The notes under the pieces: generated by a model | Seen by the model: the letters and a program-made list of their open reading frames with translations, nothing else | The model's database searches: none | Told to the model about the DNA's origin: nothing | From: Shewanella sp. Isolate11 | GTDB taxonomy: Bacteria; Pseudomonadota; Gammaproteobacteria; Enterobacterales; Shewanellaceae | Length of the DNA stretch: 64,000 nucleotides | NCBI RefSeq assembly: GCF_022398315.1 | Contig: NZ_JAKEVF010000006.1 | Location: forward strand, 125,544-189,543 | Direction: 5' to 3' | Translations under genes and position numbers: made by a program | Shown here: piece after piece, positions 45,944 to 53,614 of the stretch | How positions within the stretch are numbered: position 1 is the first letter of the stretch | Layout: each line of letters begins with the position of its first letter

Positions 45944-46492
45944 ATGAAAATTAAAAATACTGTAGTCGCTTTAGCATCTTTGTTTATTGCTCTTTCGGCT
46001 AATGCTTCTGTCACCTATGATGAAAATGGTGTCGGTTTTGTGGGGAAAGGAGATATTCAGTCGCTTTTTGATTGGAACAACAGTCAACTGCAGGAAAATG
46101 CCGGTGCGCTACAATTTCGCTTTATCAGCGAGGGAACCATTACCTGGAAATGTGAAAGGTATACAGGTGATAAGCTAACCAAAACAACATACCCATCAAC
46201 GAGTACATCAGTCGATGCAGGGGCAACGCTGGATTCACGAAAAAATAAGAAGGGAATGATCACCGGCTTTAATCTTGAAGGTATGGATATTAACAGTAAT
46301 CCAGAGTATGCCAACGTGGGTGAATGTAGCGGACCTGGCCAAGGCCAAAGCCAAGGTCAGACTTGGGTGTTAGTCGAAGGCAGCATCCAATACGTAGGCA
46401 GCGAAAGTCCGTTATTGCAAGTGATGTTTGCGCCTGCTGCTGAGTCAGGCTTGACGCCAAGTGAATGGATGGATCTACCCATAACCGAATAA
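45944..46492 (+). CDS. Secreted protein controlled by c-di-GMP riboswitch, unknown function
   Basis: 182 residues, GGAGAG ribosome site. Signal peptide MKIKNTVVALASLFIALSANA. The mature part has two Cys (TWKCERY and GECSG), likely a disulfide, and a short GQGQSQGQ stretch before WVLVEGSIQYVG. The pattern of alternating strands suggests a beta-rich extracellular domain. No family was recognised. Control by c-di-GMP suggests a role in attachment, matrix or motility switching (inference). Confidence 0.75.
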   Translation: MKIKNTVVALASLFIALSANASVTYDENGVGFVGKGDIQSLFDWNNSQLQENAGALQFRFISEGTITWKCERYTGDKLTKTTYPSTSTSVDAGATLDSRKNKKGMITGFNLEGMDINSNPEYANVGECSGPGQGQSQGQTWVLVEGSIQYVGSESPLLQVMFAPAAESGLTPSEWMDLPITE

Positions 46493-46517
46493 GTACAGTA
46501 GAGCTCGAGCTTCAAGC

Positions 46518-46549
46518 ATGCCACGCCCTCATCGGCGTGGCATTTTTTT
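46518..46549. terminator. Bidirectional terminator
   Basis: ATGCCACGCC (46518-46527), loop CTCATC, GGCGTGGCAT (46534-46543) and seven Ts; between the riboswitch gene (+) and the amidase (-). Confidence 0.88.
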
Positions 46550-46603
46550 CATATCAGTTAATTTTTTAAAAGCTCTTTTTATACCTTACAGCATAAGACT
46601 AAG

Positions 46604-48166
46604 TTATTGCTTGGGTGGCAGACGTGCTTGACTCGCTTGTTCGTAACCATATGCTGCTTCGATGAGCGTGGCTTCAGATTTCGCTGTACCAAAGAAACTC
46701 AGTCCAACGGGTAAAGGCTTGGCATCGCCTGCGGTTATTAGTCCCATAGGAACAGTAATGTGTGGGTATCCGGCAACAGCCGCCGGTGAACTGGCTGCGC
46801 CTAAATAATGGTCGCCATTGATATGATCTATTTTCCAGGCCGGGCCGACGGTCGGTGCTATTAATAGATCTAACTTATGTTCAGCCAATACCGCATCAAT
46901 CCCCTGTTTTCCGGCTAATTGTTTAGCATCGCTTAAGGCTTGTTGATAGGCTTGTTGTGACTCGAAATGATTGTTGTCGGCCATCTCAAACAGTTCTTGG
47001 CCGAAAATCCCTAGCTCCTCATTGGCATTGGCTTTATTGGCTTCTATAAGGTCGGTGAGTGTTTTATAGGGCAACTCGGTACTATTTAAGTAATCTGCAA
47101 TCCCTTGTCTAAATTCATGCAGTAAAATGGGTAGTTCTAGTGCTTGCCATTTGTTCATTTCGGGTAGATTTACATTATTAACCAGCACAGCTCCTTGGGC
47201 TTGCAGCAACTTGAGCTGTTCCTCAAAACGCGCATCTAATATAGGGTGATAACCCATTAAATTACGTACAACGCCTATTCGTTTTCCCTTCAGTCCTTCC
47301 AGCGTTAAATGTGTGGCAAAAGTTTGTTGGCTTGAATAACTGTCATGGTCATTTTTATCGTAGCTTGCCAAGGCATCTAACAATATAACGGCACCAGTGA
47401 CAGAGCGTGCCATTGGTCCTGCCGTATCTTGGCTATGGGAAATTGGAATGATGCCGTCGCGGCTAATCAAGCCTACCGTAGGTTTGATGCCTACAACTCC
47501 GTTCATGGCGCTGGGGCAAACAACCGATCCGTCAGTCTCTGTACCGACTGCAAGAGAAACCAGATCGGCTGCGACTGCGACGGCAGAGCCAGAACTGGAT
47601 CCACATGGAGATGTACTGGTGTCGTAAGGGTTACGGGTTTGATTACCTATGCCACTCCAGCCTGAACTAGAGCGTGTCGAGCGAAAGTTAGCCCATTCGC
47701 TCAGGTTTGATTTTCCTAGAATAATTGCGCCAGCTTTACGTAGCTGCTGGACTATAAATGCATCATCTTTCGGGTAGTTATCTTTAAATAATACCGAGCC
47801 TGCGGTATTAGCCAAGCCATCACCAGTATCAATATTATCTTTTAATAATACAGGAATACCCTGAAGTGGCCCGGTGAGATTGCCTAACTGACGCTGTTTA
47901 TCGGCTTCTTTAGCTTGAGCGAGTGCATTGGGATTAATGCTAATGACCGCATTTAGCTGCGGCCCATTGTGGTTTAAGGCGTCAATTCGCTGTAAATAGT
48001 AACCCACTAACTGTTCTGAAGTTAGCTGCCCCCGTTGTAATTGCTGCTGAAGCTGGAGCAGATTTGCTTGAGATAGACTGATCGATGGATTGCTATTTTG
48101 ACTGGCACAGGCACTTAGCCCTGATATGATGAGCGCGGTGGCAAATAGCCTAGTTTTAATCCCCAT
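46604..48166 (-). CDS. Amidase-signature family lipoprotein
   Basis: 520 residues. N-terminal lipoprotein signal with SGLSACASQ. The amidase signature triad is visible: Lys in PVLLKDNIDTGD, the Gly/Ser-rich CGSSSGSAVAVAADLVSLAVGTETDGS with cis-Ser and nucleophile Ser, and GVVGIKPTVGLISRDGI. Family members hydrolyse amide bonds (for example 6-aminohexanoate or peptide amides); the periplasmic lipoprotein form has no defined substrate here. It is convergent with the 45944 gene. Confidence 0.88.
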   Translation of the reverse strand: MGIKTRLFATALIISGLSACASQNSNPSISLSQANLLQLQQQLQRGQLTSEQLVGYYLQRIDALNHNGPQLNAVISINPNALAQAKEADKQRQLGNLTGPLQGIPVLLKDNIDTGDGLANTAGSVLFKDNYPKDDAFIVQQLRKAGAIILGKSNLSEWANFRSTRSSSGWSGIGNQTRNPYDTSTSPCGSSSGSAVAVAADLVSLAVGTETDGSVVCPSAMNGVVGIKPTVGLISRDGIIPISHSQDTAGPMARSVTGAVILLDALASYDKNDHDSYSSQQTFATHLTLEGLKGKRIGVVRNLMGYHPILDARFEEQLKLLQAQGAVLVNNVNLPEMNKWQALELPILLHEFRQGIADYLNSTELPYKTLTDLIEANKANANEELGIFGQELFEMADNNHFESQQAYQQALSDAKQLAGKQGIDAVLAEHKLDLLIAPTVGPAWKIDHINGDHYLGAASSPAAVAGYPHITVPMGLITAGDAKPLPVGLSFFGTAKSEATLIEAAYGYEQASQARLPPKQ

Positions 48167-48289
48167 GACACTTCCTTAAATGTTATTTTTAACATTTTTA
48201 CAACATTTAAGACTTAATAACAATCGTGACTGTGACGAGTGCAGTCATTACTGAGCCTGTTATGGCAATTAATTTATCCGGAACTTGCT

Positions 48290-49492
48290 CTATCCATGAT
48301 GCTTGGCATACCAATTAGCCAGAGGTTGTGCCGATAGACCATGGGCGATGATACTCATCAATACCGTGGTGGTGACAACGGCATAGAGGGTTTCGAAACC
48401 TTTAATTCCGCCCATTTCATGAGCGACAATCAATACATATAAAATAGATGCTATACCACGTGGGCCAAACCAAGCGATAAATGCCATGGTAGCGAGATTA
48501 AGCCGACTGCCAAGTAGCGAGATGATCACAGGTAGCATTCGCAATAAAGTGAGGCTCAGTAGGGAATACAACAGCACATTGACAGTGACGAAAGGCAAGG
48601 TAATTGGCACAAACGCCAATCCAAAGATGAAAAAACTGATCAAGACTAATAACTCTCCTTCGCTTTCGGCAAAGTCTTCAATATGACCGCGGGTCATTTC
48701 ATTGGTGTTGCCCGCATAAAGCCCTGCAAAGAAGGCGGCAATGAAGCCATTACCTGAGAAAGCCTCGGCTAAATAGAAAGCTAGAATTGCCAGCGCGATA
48801 GGGATTAGGTTGAGATAGGTTTCGACCATCCAATTGCGATTAAAGCATGAGGTTTGCAGCTTAGTGCCTAAATATCCCACCAGCCCACCGACGAGAGCAC
48901 CGAAGATGATCTGCTGGGCTACATAGCCTAGCCAGCGATTATCTTGAGCATGTTCGACGCCACTTAAAATTAGCGCCACCACAGTGATCAAGATGGGGAA
49001 GATAATGCCATCGTTTAAACCGCTTTCGACATTAATAGTTGAGCGGATTTTTTCTGGGACTTTAGGATCTGAGACTACGGCTTTGCCCAATACTGCATCG
49101 GTGGGGGTTAACAGTAAAGCTAACAGTAAAAGATAGAAGCTGGGGAGTTCAGGGAAAAACAGCTTAGCGACACCGGCCCCTGCCACTATGGTGATTGGCA
49201 GTCCGATGAAGAGTAATCTGGCGGGTAATTTCCAAGATTGTTTTAGCAGTTTGAGCTCCAGTAACGCAGCATCACTAAACAGCACCAATACCAGTGCCAC
49301 TTCCACCAGCAGGGTGACAAACTCAGTATCAACTTCGACCTGGGTTATCCCTAGGCCTATGGGCGATAATGCGAGACCCAGCCCGGTAAATACCATGGGG
49401 CCGGAAATATTAAAGCGCGCTAACCATTTAGAGATGTAGCCATAAACTAAGACGATTAAAGCGATTAGCAATATGACTAGATGTTCATCCAT
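48290..49492 (-). CDS. CPA1-type sodium/proton antiporter (NhaP-like)
   Basis: 400 residues from the ATG at 49492; the frame continues to a TTG at 49519. About 12 hydrophobic helices. Family core segments: LALLLTPTDAVLGKAV (TPTDA), NVESGLNDGIIFPI with the ND pair of CPA1 exchangers, and AFIAWFGPRGIASIL (WFGPRG). It exchanges Na+ or K+ for H+ at the inner membrane (family knowledge). It lies 162 bases downstream of nasA on the same strand but is not obviously part of nitrate metabolism. Confidence 0.9.
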   Translation of the reverse strand: MDEHLVILLIALIVLVYGYISKWLARFNISGPMVFTGLGLALSPIGLGITQVEVDTEFVTLLVEVALVLVLFSDAALLELKLLKQSWKLPARLLFIGLPITIVAGAGVAKLFFPELPSFYLLLLALLLTPTDAVLGKAVVSDPKVPEKIRSTINVESGLNDGIIFPILITVVALILSGVEHAQDNRWLGYVAQQIIFGALVGGLVGYLGTKLQTSCFNRNWMVETYLNLIPIALAILAFYLAEAFSGNGFIAAFFAGLYAGNTNEMTRGHIEDFAESEGELLVLISFFIFGLAFVPITLPFVTVNVLLYSLLSLTLLRMLPVIISLLGSRLNLATMAFIAWFGPRGIASILYVLIVAHEMGGIKGFETLYAVVTTTVLMSIIAHGLSAQPLANWYAKHHG

Positions 49493-49654
49493 AGTGAGCC
49501 ATTCCCTGTGTTTTCTCAATGGAAGTCAAAACGGCGATTGCTATTTACTATTCACTATCAATCGACTTATGTCGTAAGTAACAATTTACTCCATCCGTTA
49601 AGCTAGCAGAAATAATGGGCTGTAGCATGTGACGATTTGTTTTACCTCTGATTA

Positions 49655-52330
49655 TTAATGACTGTGGCACATCGCTTGCGATGCAATACACTCCTCCAGT
49701 TCCGAGATACAACTGCCACAGCCGCTGCCGGCCTGAGTGGTACATATTAATGACTCCAGACTGATCCCTTTTTCGGCTTTTATGGCGTTATTTATTTGGT
49801 TCTCACCCACTTGCTTACAGGCACAGATGATTCTGCCTTTGGCTAAGTCACCACTGGGTTGGTTCGACAGCAAACTGGTAAATAACTCGGTTTGGTTTGG
49901 TGTGCTAAGCAGTTGTTCAAACCAGCTATGAGAAGGTAAATCAATTTGCTTGGCGACCGTGAAGGCAAACTGTAACTCTTGTTGCACACTAATGGCCAAA
50001 CGATACTCATGGTGACTCTGATGCGCGTCTATTTGCACCTCAGCTTGGCTGCGATACAGGCTCTTGAGCTGAAGATGTAATGCCTCTGGTGCTAGTTTAC
50101 TGGCAACAATATAACGATAACCGCCTTCAATACCTTGTCTTACCCAATAATCAAATTGTTGCGTGTCTATGTTGGTTTTACTGACCACTAAAGCCTGACT
50201 GTTAGGTTTAAAGGATTGCAATTGCACTGGGGTATTTTTCATTTCAGGCTGGCCTGACACAGGATCGGTTATCGCACAGCTAAGACGACTGATTTTGGCT
50301 GCGCTGGAGTTAGCATCACTCCAATGTATCGGTGCGAATAGATCGCCCTGTTTTACCGAATCATCAACTGAAACGCGCATCATGGCCTGACCCGAGGCAC
50401 TGGATATGTGGGCGATATCATGCTGGGTAAAGTTGTAGCGTTTGGCATCGACAGGATTAATGCTCAATAACGGCTCAGGCTGGTGGCTATTGAGGCGTGC
50501 GGCTAATCCGGTACGTGTCATGGTATGCCATTGATCTCGGTTTCGGCCATTATTGAGCCTGAGCGGATAATCTGGGTCACAAGCCTGTTGAGAGGCAATA
50601 TAGCGAACTGGGATCAACTGAGCTTTGTGGCTCTGGGTATCGAATTGACCGTCTTTAAATAGGTGTTGGCTAATGGGTTCGCGTTGAAGCTGATCAACAG
50701 GCCATTGTTGAGGCGGCAAATTAGCATATTCATTATCAGAGATATCCGCGAGCTGACCTAAGCGTAATGACTGGCCGGTGAGCGCGTGGGCTTTGTTGGT
50801 GAGTGCCGCGTATTCGCGAAAGATATCGGCTTCATGACGATAATTAAAGGCCGACTGAAATCCCATCCGTTTGGCCACTTCGCTGATGATCCACCAATCG
50901 GGACGCGCTTCGCCGGGCGAGGTGGTTATACGTCGCTGACGAGAGATACGGCGCTCCGAGTTAGTTACTGTGCCAGACTTCTCAGCCCAGCCCTGAGCGG
51001 GTAGCTGTACCGTAGCCAGCTGTCCTGTATCGGTATTGGCGACACAGTCAGATACCACGACCAAGGGACATTGGCGTAGAGCCTGTTTGATTTTATCACT
51101 ATTAGGCAAGCTAACCGCCGGGTTGGTGGCCATTATCCATATCGCTTTAATTTTTCCATCGGCAAGGGCATCAAACATATCGACGGCTTTTAATCCGGGT
51201 TGGCAGGCTAAGTTATCGGTCTGCCAGTGCTGACTTACCAGTTGCCTTGCTGGTTGAGAAAAGTCGAGGTGCGCCGCCAAAGTATTGGCCAGACCGCCCA
51301 CTTCCCGTCCTCCCATGGCATTGGGCTGGCCTGTAATGGAAAACGGGTTACAGCCTGCCTTACCGATTTTGCCTGTGGCGAGGTGACAATTGATAATGCT
51401 GTTGACCTTATCTGTTCCTTGGCTGGACTGATTGACGCCTTGGGAGTAAATCGTCAATACCTTTTCTGTATTGGCAAATAGCTGGAAGAAGTGGTTAAGA
51501 CTTTCAGCATCTATACCTAATTGTTCGGCAAGTTGTGGTATTTCGTTGCTGTCAGCCTGCGCCGCTGCGATTGCTTGCTGCAAGCCTTGAGTGTGCGCCT
51601 CTATATATGAGTGATCTAATAGATCTTGCTGAGCAAGAAACGTCAACAGGCCATTAAAAAGTAATACATCGGTTGTGGCGTTAATGGGGAGATGTAGATC
51701 GGCGTAATGACTCGAGGCGGTTTTCCTAGGATCAATGACCACCAGCATAAGCTGAGGATTTTGTTGCTTAGCGGCTTTAATGCGTTGGAACAGAACCGGA
51801 TGGCACCAGGCTAAGTTGGAGCCGACTAAGATGATTAGCTCTGCAGCCTCAATATCACTATAAGTGGCGGGCATACTGTCGGTACCAAAAGCACGTTTGT
51901 GACCCGCAACACTGGATGACATACATAATCTGGAGTTGGTATCGACGTTGGCGCTGCCAATAAAGCCTTTCATAAGTTTATTGGCAACATAGTAATCTTC
52001 GGTGAGTAACTGACCCGACAAATAGAAAGCCACAGATTCGGGGCCATGCTTCGCTATTGTGTCGCTAAAGCCCTGGGCAACTTGAGACAAGGCTTGCTCC
52101 CAACTCACAGGTTGCTGATCGATTTGAGGCTGAATAAGGCGTCCTTTTTCTACCAGAGTTTCTCCGAGCGCGGATCCTTTTGAGCATAATTTACCGAGAT
52201 TCGCCGGATGTTGTTGATCGCCGCGCACCGATACTGCTCCATTTTTGAGCGGTTTAGCCTCTACACCACAACCCACGCCACAATATGCACAGGTCGTTTT
52301 AATCCAAGGGTTTATAGGGTTATTACTCAT
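49655..52330 (-). CDS. nasA: Assimilatory nitrate reductase catalytic subunit NasA
   Basis: 891 residues from the ATG at 52330 (GAGG spaced 6 bases). N-terminal [4Fe-4S] motif CAYCGVGCGVEA plus KLCSKG, molybdopterin-binding body (SRLCMSSSVAGHKRAFG, INCHLATGKIGKAG, NAMGGREVGG), and the C-terminal dinucleotide-binding lobe. A BFD-like [2Fe-2S] domain is fused at the C-terminus (IICACKQVG, then GSGCGSC), the NasA-type extra electron-entry domain. It reduces nitrate to nitrite in the cytoplasm for ammonium production (established). It is divergent from cobA-nirBD. Confidence 0.95.
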   Translation of the reverse strand: MSNNPINPWIKTTCAYCGVGCGVEAKPLKNGAVSVRGDQQHPANLGKLCSKGSALGETLVEKGRLIQPQIDQQPVSWEQALSQVAQGFSDTIAKHGPESVAFYLSGQLLTEDYYVANKLMKGFIGSANVDTNSRLCMSSSVAGHKRAFGTDSMPATYSDIEAAELIILVGSNLAWCHPVLFQRIKAAKQQNPQLMLVVIDPRKTASSHYADLHLPINATTDVLLFNGLLTFLAQQDLLDHSYIEAHTQGLQQAIAAAQADSNEIPQLAEQLGIDAESLNHFFQLFANTEKVLTIYSQGVNQSSQGTDKVNSIINCHLATGKIGKAGCNPFSITGQPNAMGGREVGGLANTLAAHLDFSQPARQLVSQHWQTDNLACQPGLKAVDMFDALADGKIKAIWIMATNPAVSLPNSDKIKQALRQCPLVVVSDCVANTDTGQLATVQLPAQGWAEKSGTVTNSERRISRQRRITTSPGEARPDWWIISEVAKRMGFQSAFNYRHEADIFREYAALTNKAHALTGQSLRLGQLADISDNEYANLPPQQWPVDQLQREPISQHLFKDGQFDTQSHKAQLIPVRYIASQQACDPDYPLRLNNGRNRDQWHTMTRTGLAARLNSHQPEPLLSINPVDAKRYNFTQHDIAHISSASGQAMMRVSVDDSVKQGDLFAPIHWSDANSSAAKISRLSCAITDPVSGQPEMKNTPVQLQSFKPNSQALVVSKTNIDTQQFDYWVRQGIEGGYRYIVASKLAPEALHLQLKSLYRSQAEVQIDAHQSHHEYRLAISVQQELQFAFTVAKQIDLPSHSWFEQLLSTPNQTELFTSLLSNQPSGDLAKGRIICACKQVGENQINNAIKAEKGISLESLICTTQAGSGCGSCISELEECIASQAMCHSH

Positions 52331-52533
52331 TCCACACCTCACAAAAATTACCGATTTACTTATTTTGTAAGCAATGCGCGAGCCAGTTTGTATTGCATCA
52401 ATGTTGTGCGTTTTAATTTGTTGATTTAATTTATTTAAATTTTTTATAAAACAAAATATACCTATTTAGAGGTATATGTTTCGTCCTTTATTTTTCAATT
52501 AGATAGGTTGTTTTCACTTTTTTGAACTTTGCG

Positions 52534-52550
52534 TGCACCCATTAAGTGCG
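52534..52550 (+). promoter_or_regulatory. NtrC-like enhancer site
   Basis: TGCAC, seven bases, GTGCG: 17-base dyad close to the NtrC consensus TGCAC-N7-GTGCA. It is about 120 bases upstream of the sigma-54 promoter, a normal enhancer distance. Confidence 0.65.
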
Positions 52551-52669
52551 ATTAATTACTTTGTTTAGTGATTAAAAACTTATGTTTTGTTTTTTGCCCC
52601 AGCTTTTTATTGTTCTATTTTGTTGATTTTTATTAATTAAATTATTTTTTAAGTTGCTGTTTTTTTGTT

Positions 52670-52684
52670 TGGCACTTTATTTGC
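52670..52684 (+). promoter_or_regulatory. Sigma-54 (RpoN) promoter of cobA-nirBD operon
   Basis: TGGCACTTTATTTGC has the -24 GG and -12 GC elements exactly 12 bases apart, as in the TGGCAC-N5-TTGC consensus. Transcription would start near 52696, about 36 bases before the cobA start. Confidence 0.8.
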
Positions 52685-52731
52685 TGAATAATTAACCATA
52701 GTCGAAGGGATAGTTGAGCGGGGCAAGTAAA

Positions 52732-53595
52732 GTGAACAGCAAACTGCAAATGAGACAAGAGATCATCGATCTAAAAAGACGAGATACTAACCGAGCTAAA
52801 AATAAGGGGAAGGTGAGTCTAGTTGGTGCTGGACCCGGAGATGCTGATCTATTAACGGTAAAGGCATTAACCATTATTCAATCGGCGGATCTGATTATCT
52901 ATGACCGGTTGGTGAGTGATGATATCCGCGCGCTGTTTCCTGCATCGACCCCCGCCTTATATGTAGGTAAAGCTAAATCCCTTCACAGTGTTGACCAATC
53001 ACGTATTAACGAAGTGCTTGTTGAGCAGGCCTTATTGGGCAAGCACATTTGCCGTTTAAAGGGCGGTGACGGTTTCATCTTTGGTCGTGGTGGTGAAGAG
53101 GTGTTGTCGTTAAAACAGCAGAATATCGCAGTTGAGGTTGTTCCAGGGATCACTGCAGCTTCGGGTTGCTCGACTTATGCAGGGATTCCTCTAACACACA
53201 GAGGACTATCTCAAGGTTGCACCTTTGTCACCGCTCATGCCGAGACAGATCTCAATATCAATTGGCAAGGATTAGCCTTATTAAATCATACCTTAGTGTT
53301 TTATATGGGCTTGAGTAAGGCCGGAATGATTGCCACTGAGCTGATGCAAGCCGGTTTGGACAGTCACACCCCTGTCGCTCTGATCGAGCGTGGTTGCTCA
53401 CGCCAGCAGCGGCTAGTTAAAGGTGAAATTGCCAATCTCGCCGAGTTAGTTATAGAGCATCAATTAATCTCGCCGACGCTGATTTTAGTGGGTGAGGTGG
53501 TCAACCTTTCTGAGCAACTGAGTTGGTTTGAATCTCAAGTTGAGCATGCCCTTGACGGCAAAATGGAATTCACTTCTGTACGTATGAGTGCATAA
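52732..53595 (+). CDS. cobA: Uroporphyrinogen-III C-methyltransferase
   Basis: 287 residues from a GTG at 52732, chosen for GAGCGGGG spaced 8 bases; TTG 52714 and ATG 52750 are alternatives. SAM methylase signature VSLVGAGPGDADLLTVKA, DRLVSDDIRAL, CRLKGGDGFIFGRGGEE, VPGITAASGCSTYAGIPLTHRG. It makes precorrin-2 on the way to sirohaem (established), the prosthetic group of NirB encoded next. It heads the sigma-54 operon. Confidence 0.95.
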   Translation: MNSKLQMRQEIIDLKRRDTNRAKNKGKVSLVGAGPGDADLLTVKALTIIQSADLIIYDRLVSDDIRALFPASTPALYVGKAKSLHSVDQSRINEVLVEQALLGKHICRLKGGDGFIFGRGGEEVLSLKQQNIAVEVVPGITAASGCSTYAGIPLTHRGLSQGCTFVTAHAETDLNINWQGLALLNHTLVFYMGLSKAGMIATELMQAGLDSHTPVALIERGCSRQQRLVKGEIANLAELVIEHQLISPTLILVGEVVNLSEQLSWFESQVEHALDGKMEFTSVRMSA

Positions 53596-53614
53596 ACTTT
53601 TTTGGGGAAAACTA

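Larger units (their letters stand above)
52331..52731. promoter_or_regulatory. Divergent nasA / cobA regulatory region
   Basis: About 400 very AT-rich bases between the two nitrate operons. It holds an NtrC-like dyad (52534-52550) and a sigma-54 promoter (52670-52684) for the right-hand operon. No clear sigma-54 match was found for nasA on the minus strand. Confidence 0.7.

Noticed and set aside
48425..48440. CCACGTGG core in the antiporter gene as another parS
   Set aside because: Only the central 8 bases match; flanks do not fit either parS class.
52383..52410. Possible minus-strand sigma-54 promoter for nasA
   Set aside because: A GCAC and a TGC are present but the spacing is off by about two bases and the -24 GG is missing.
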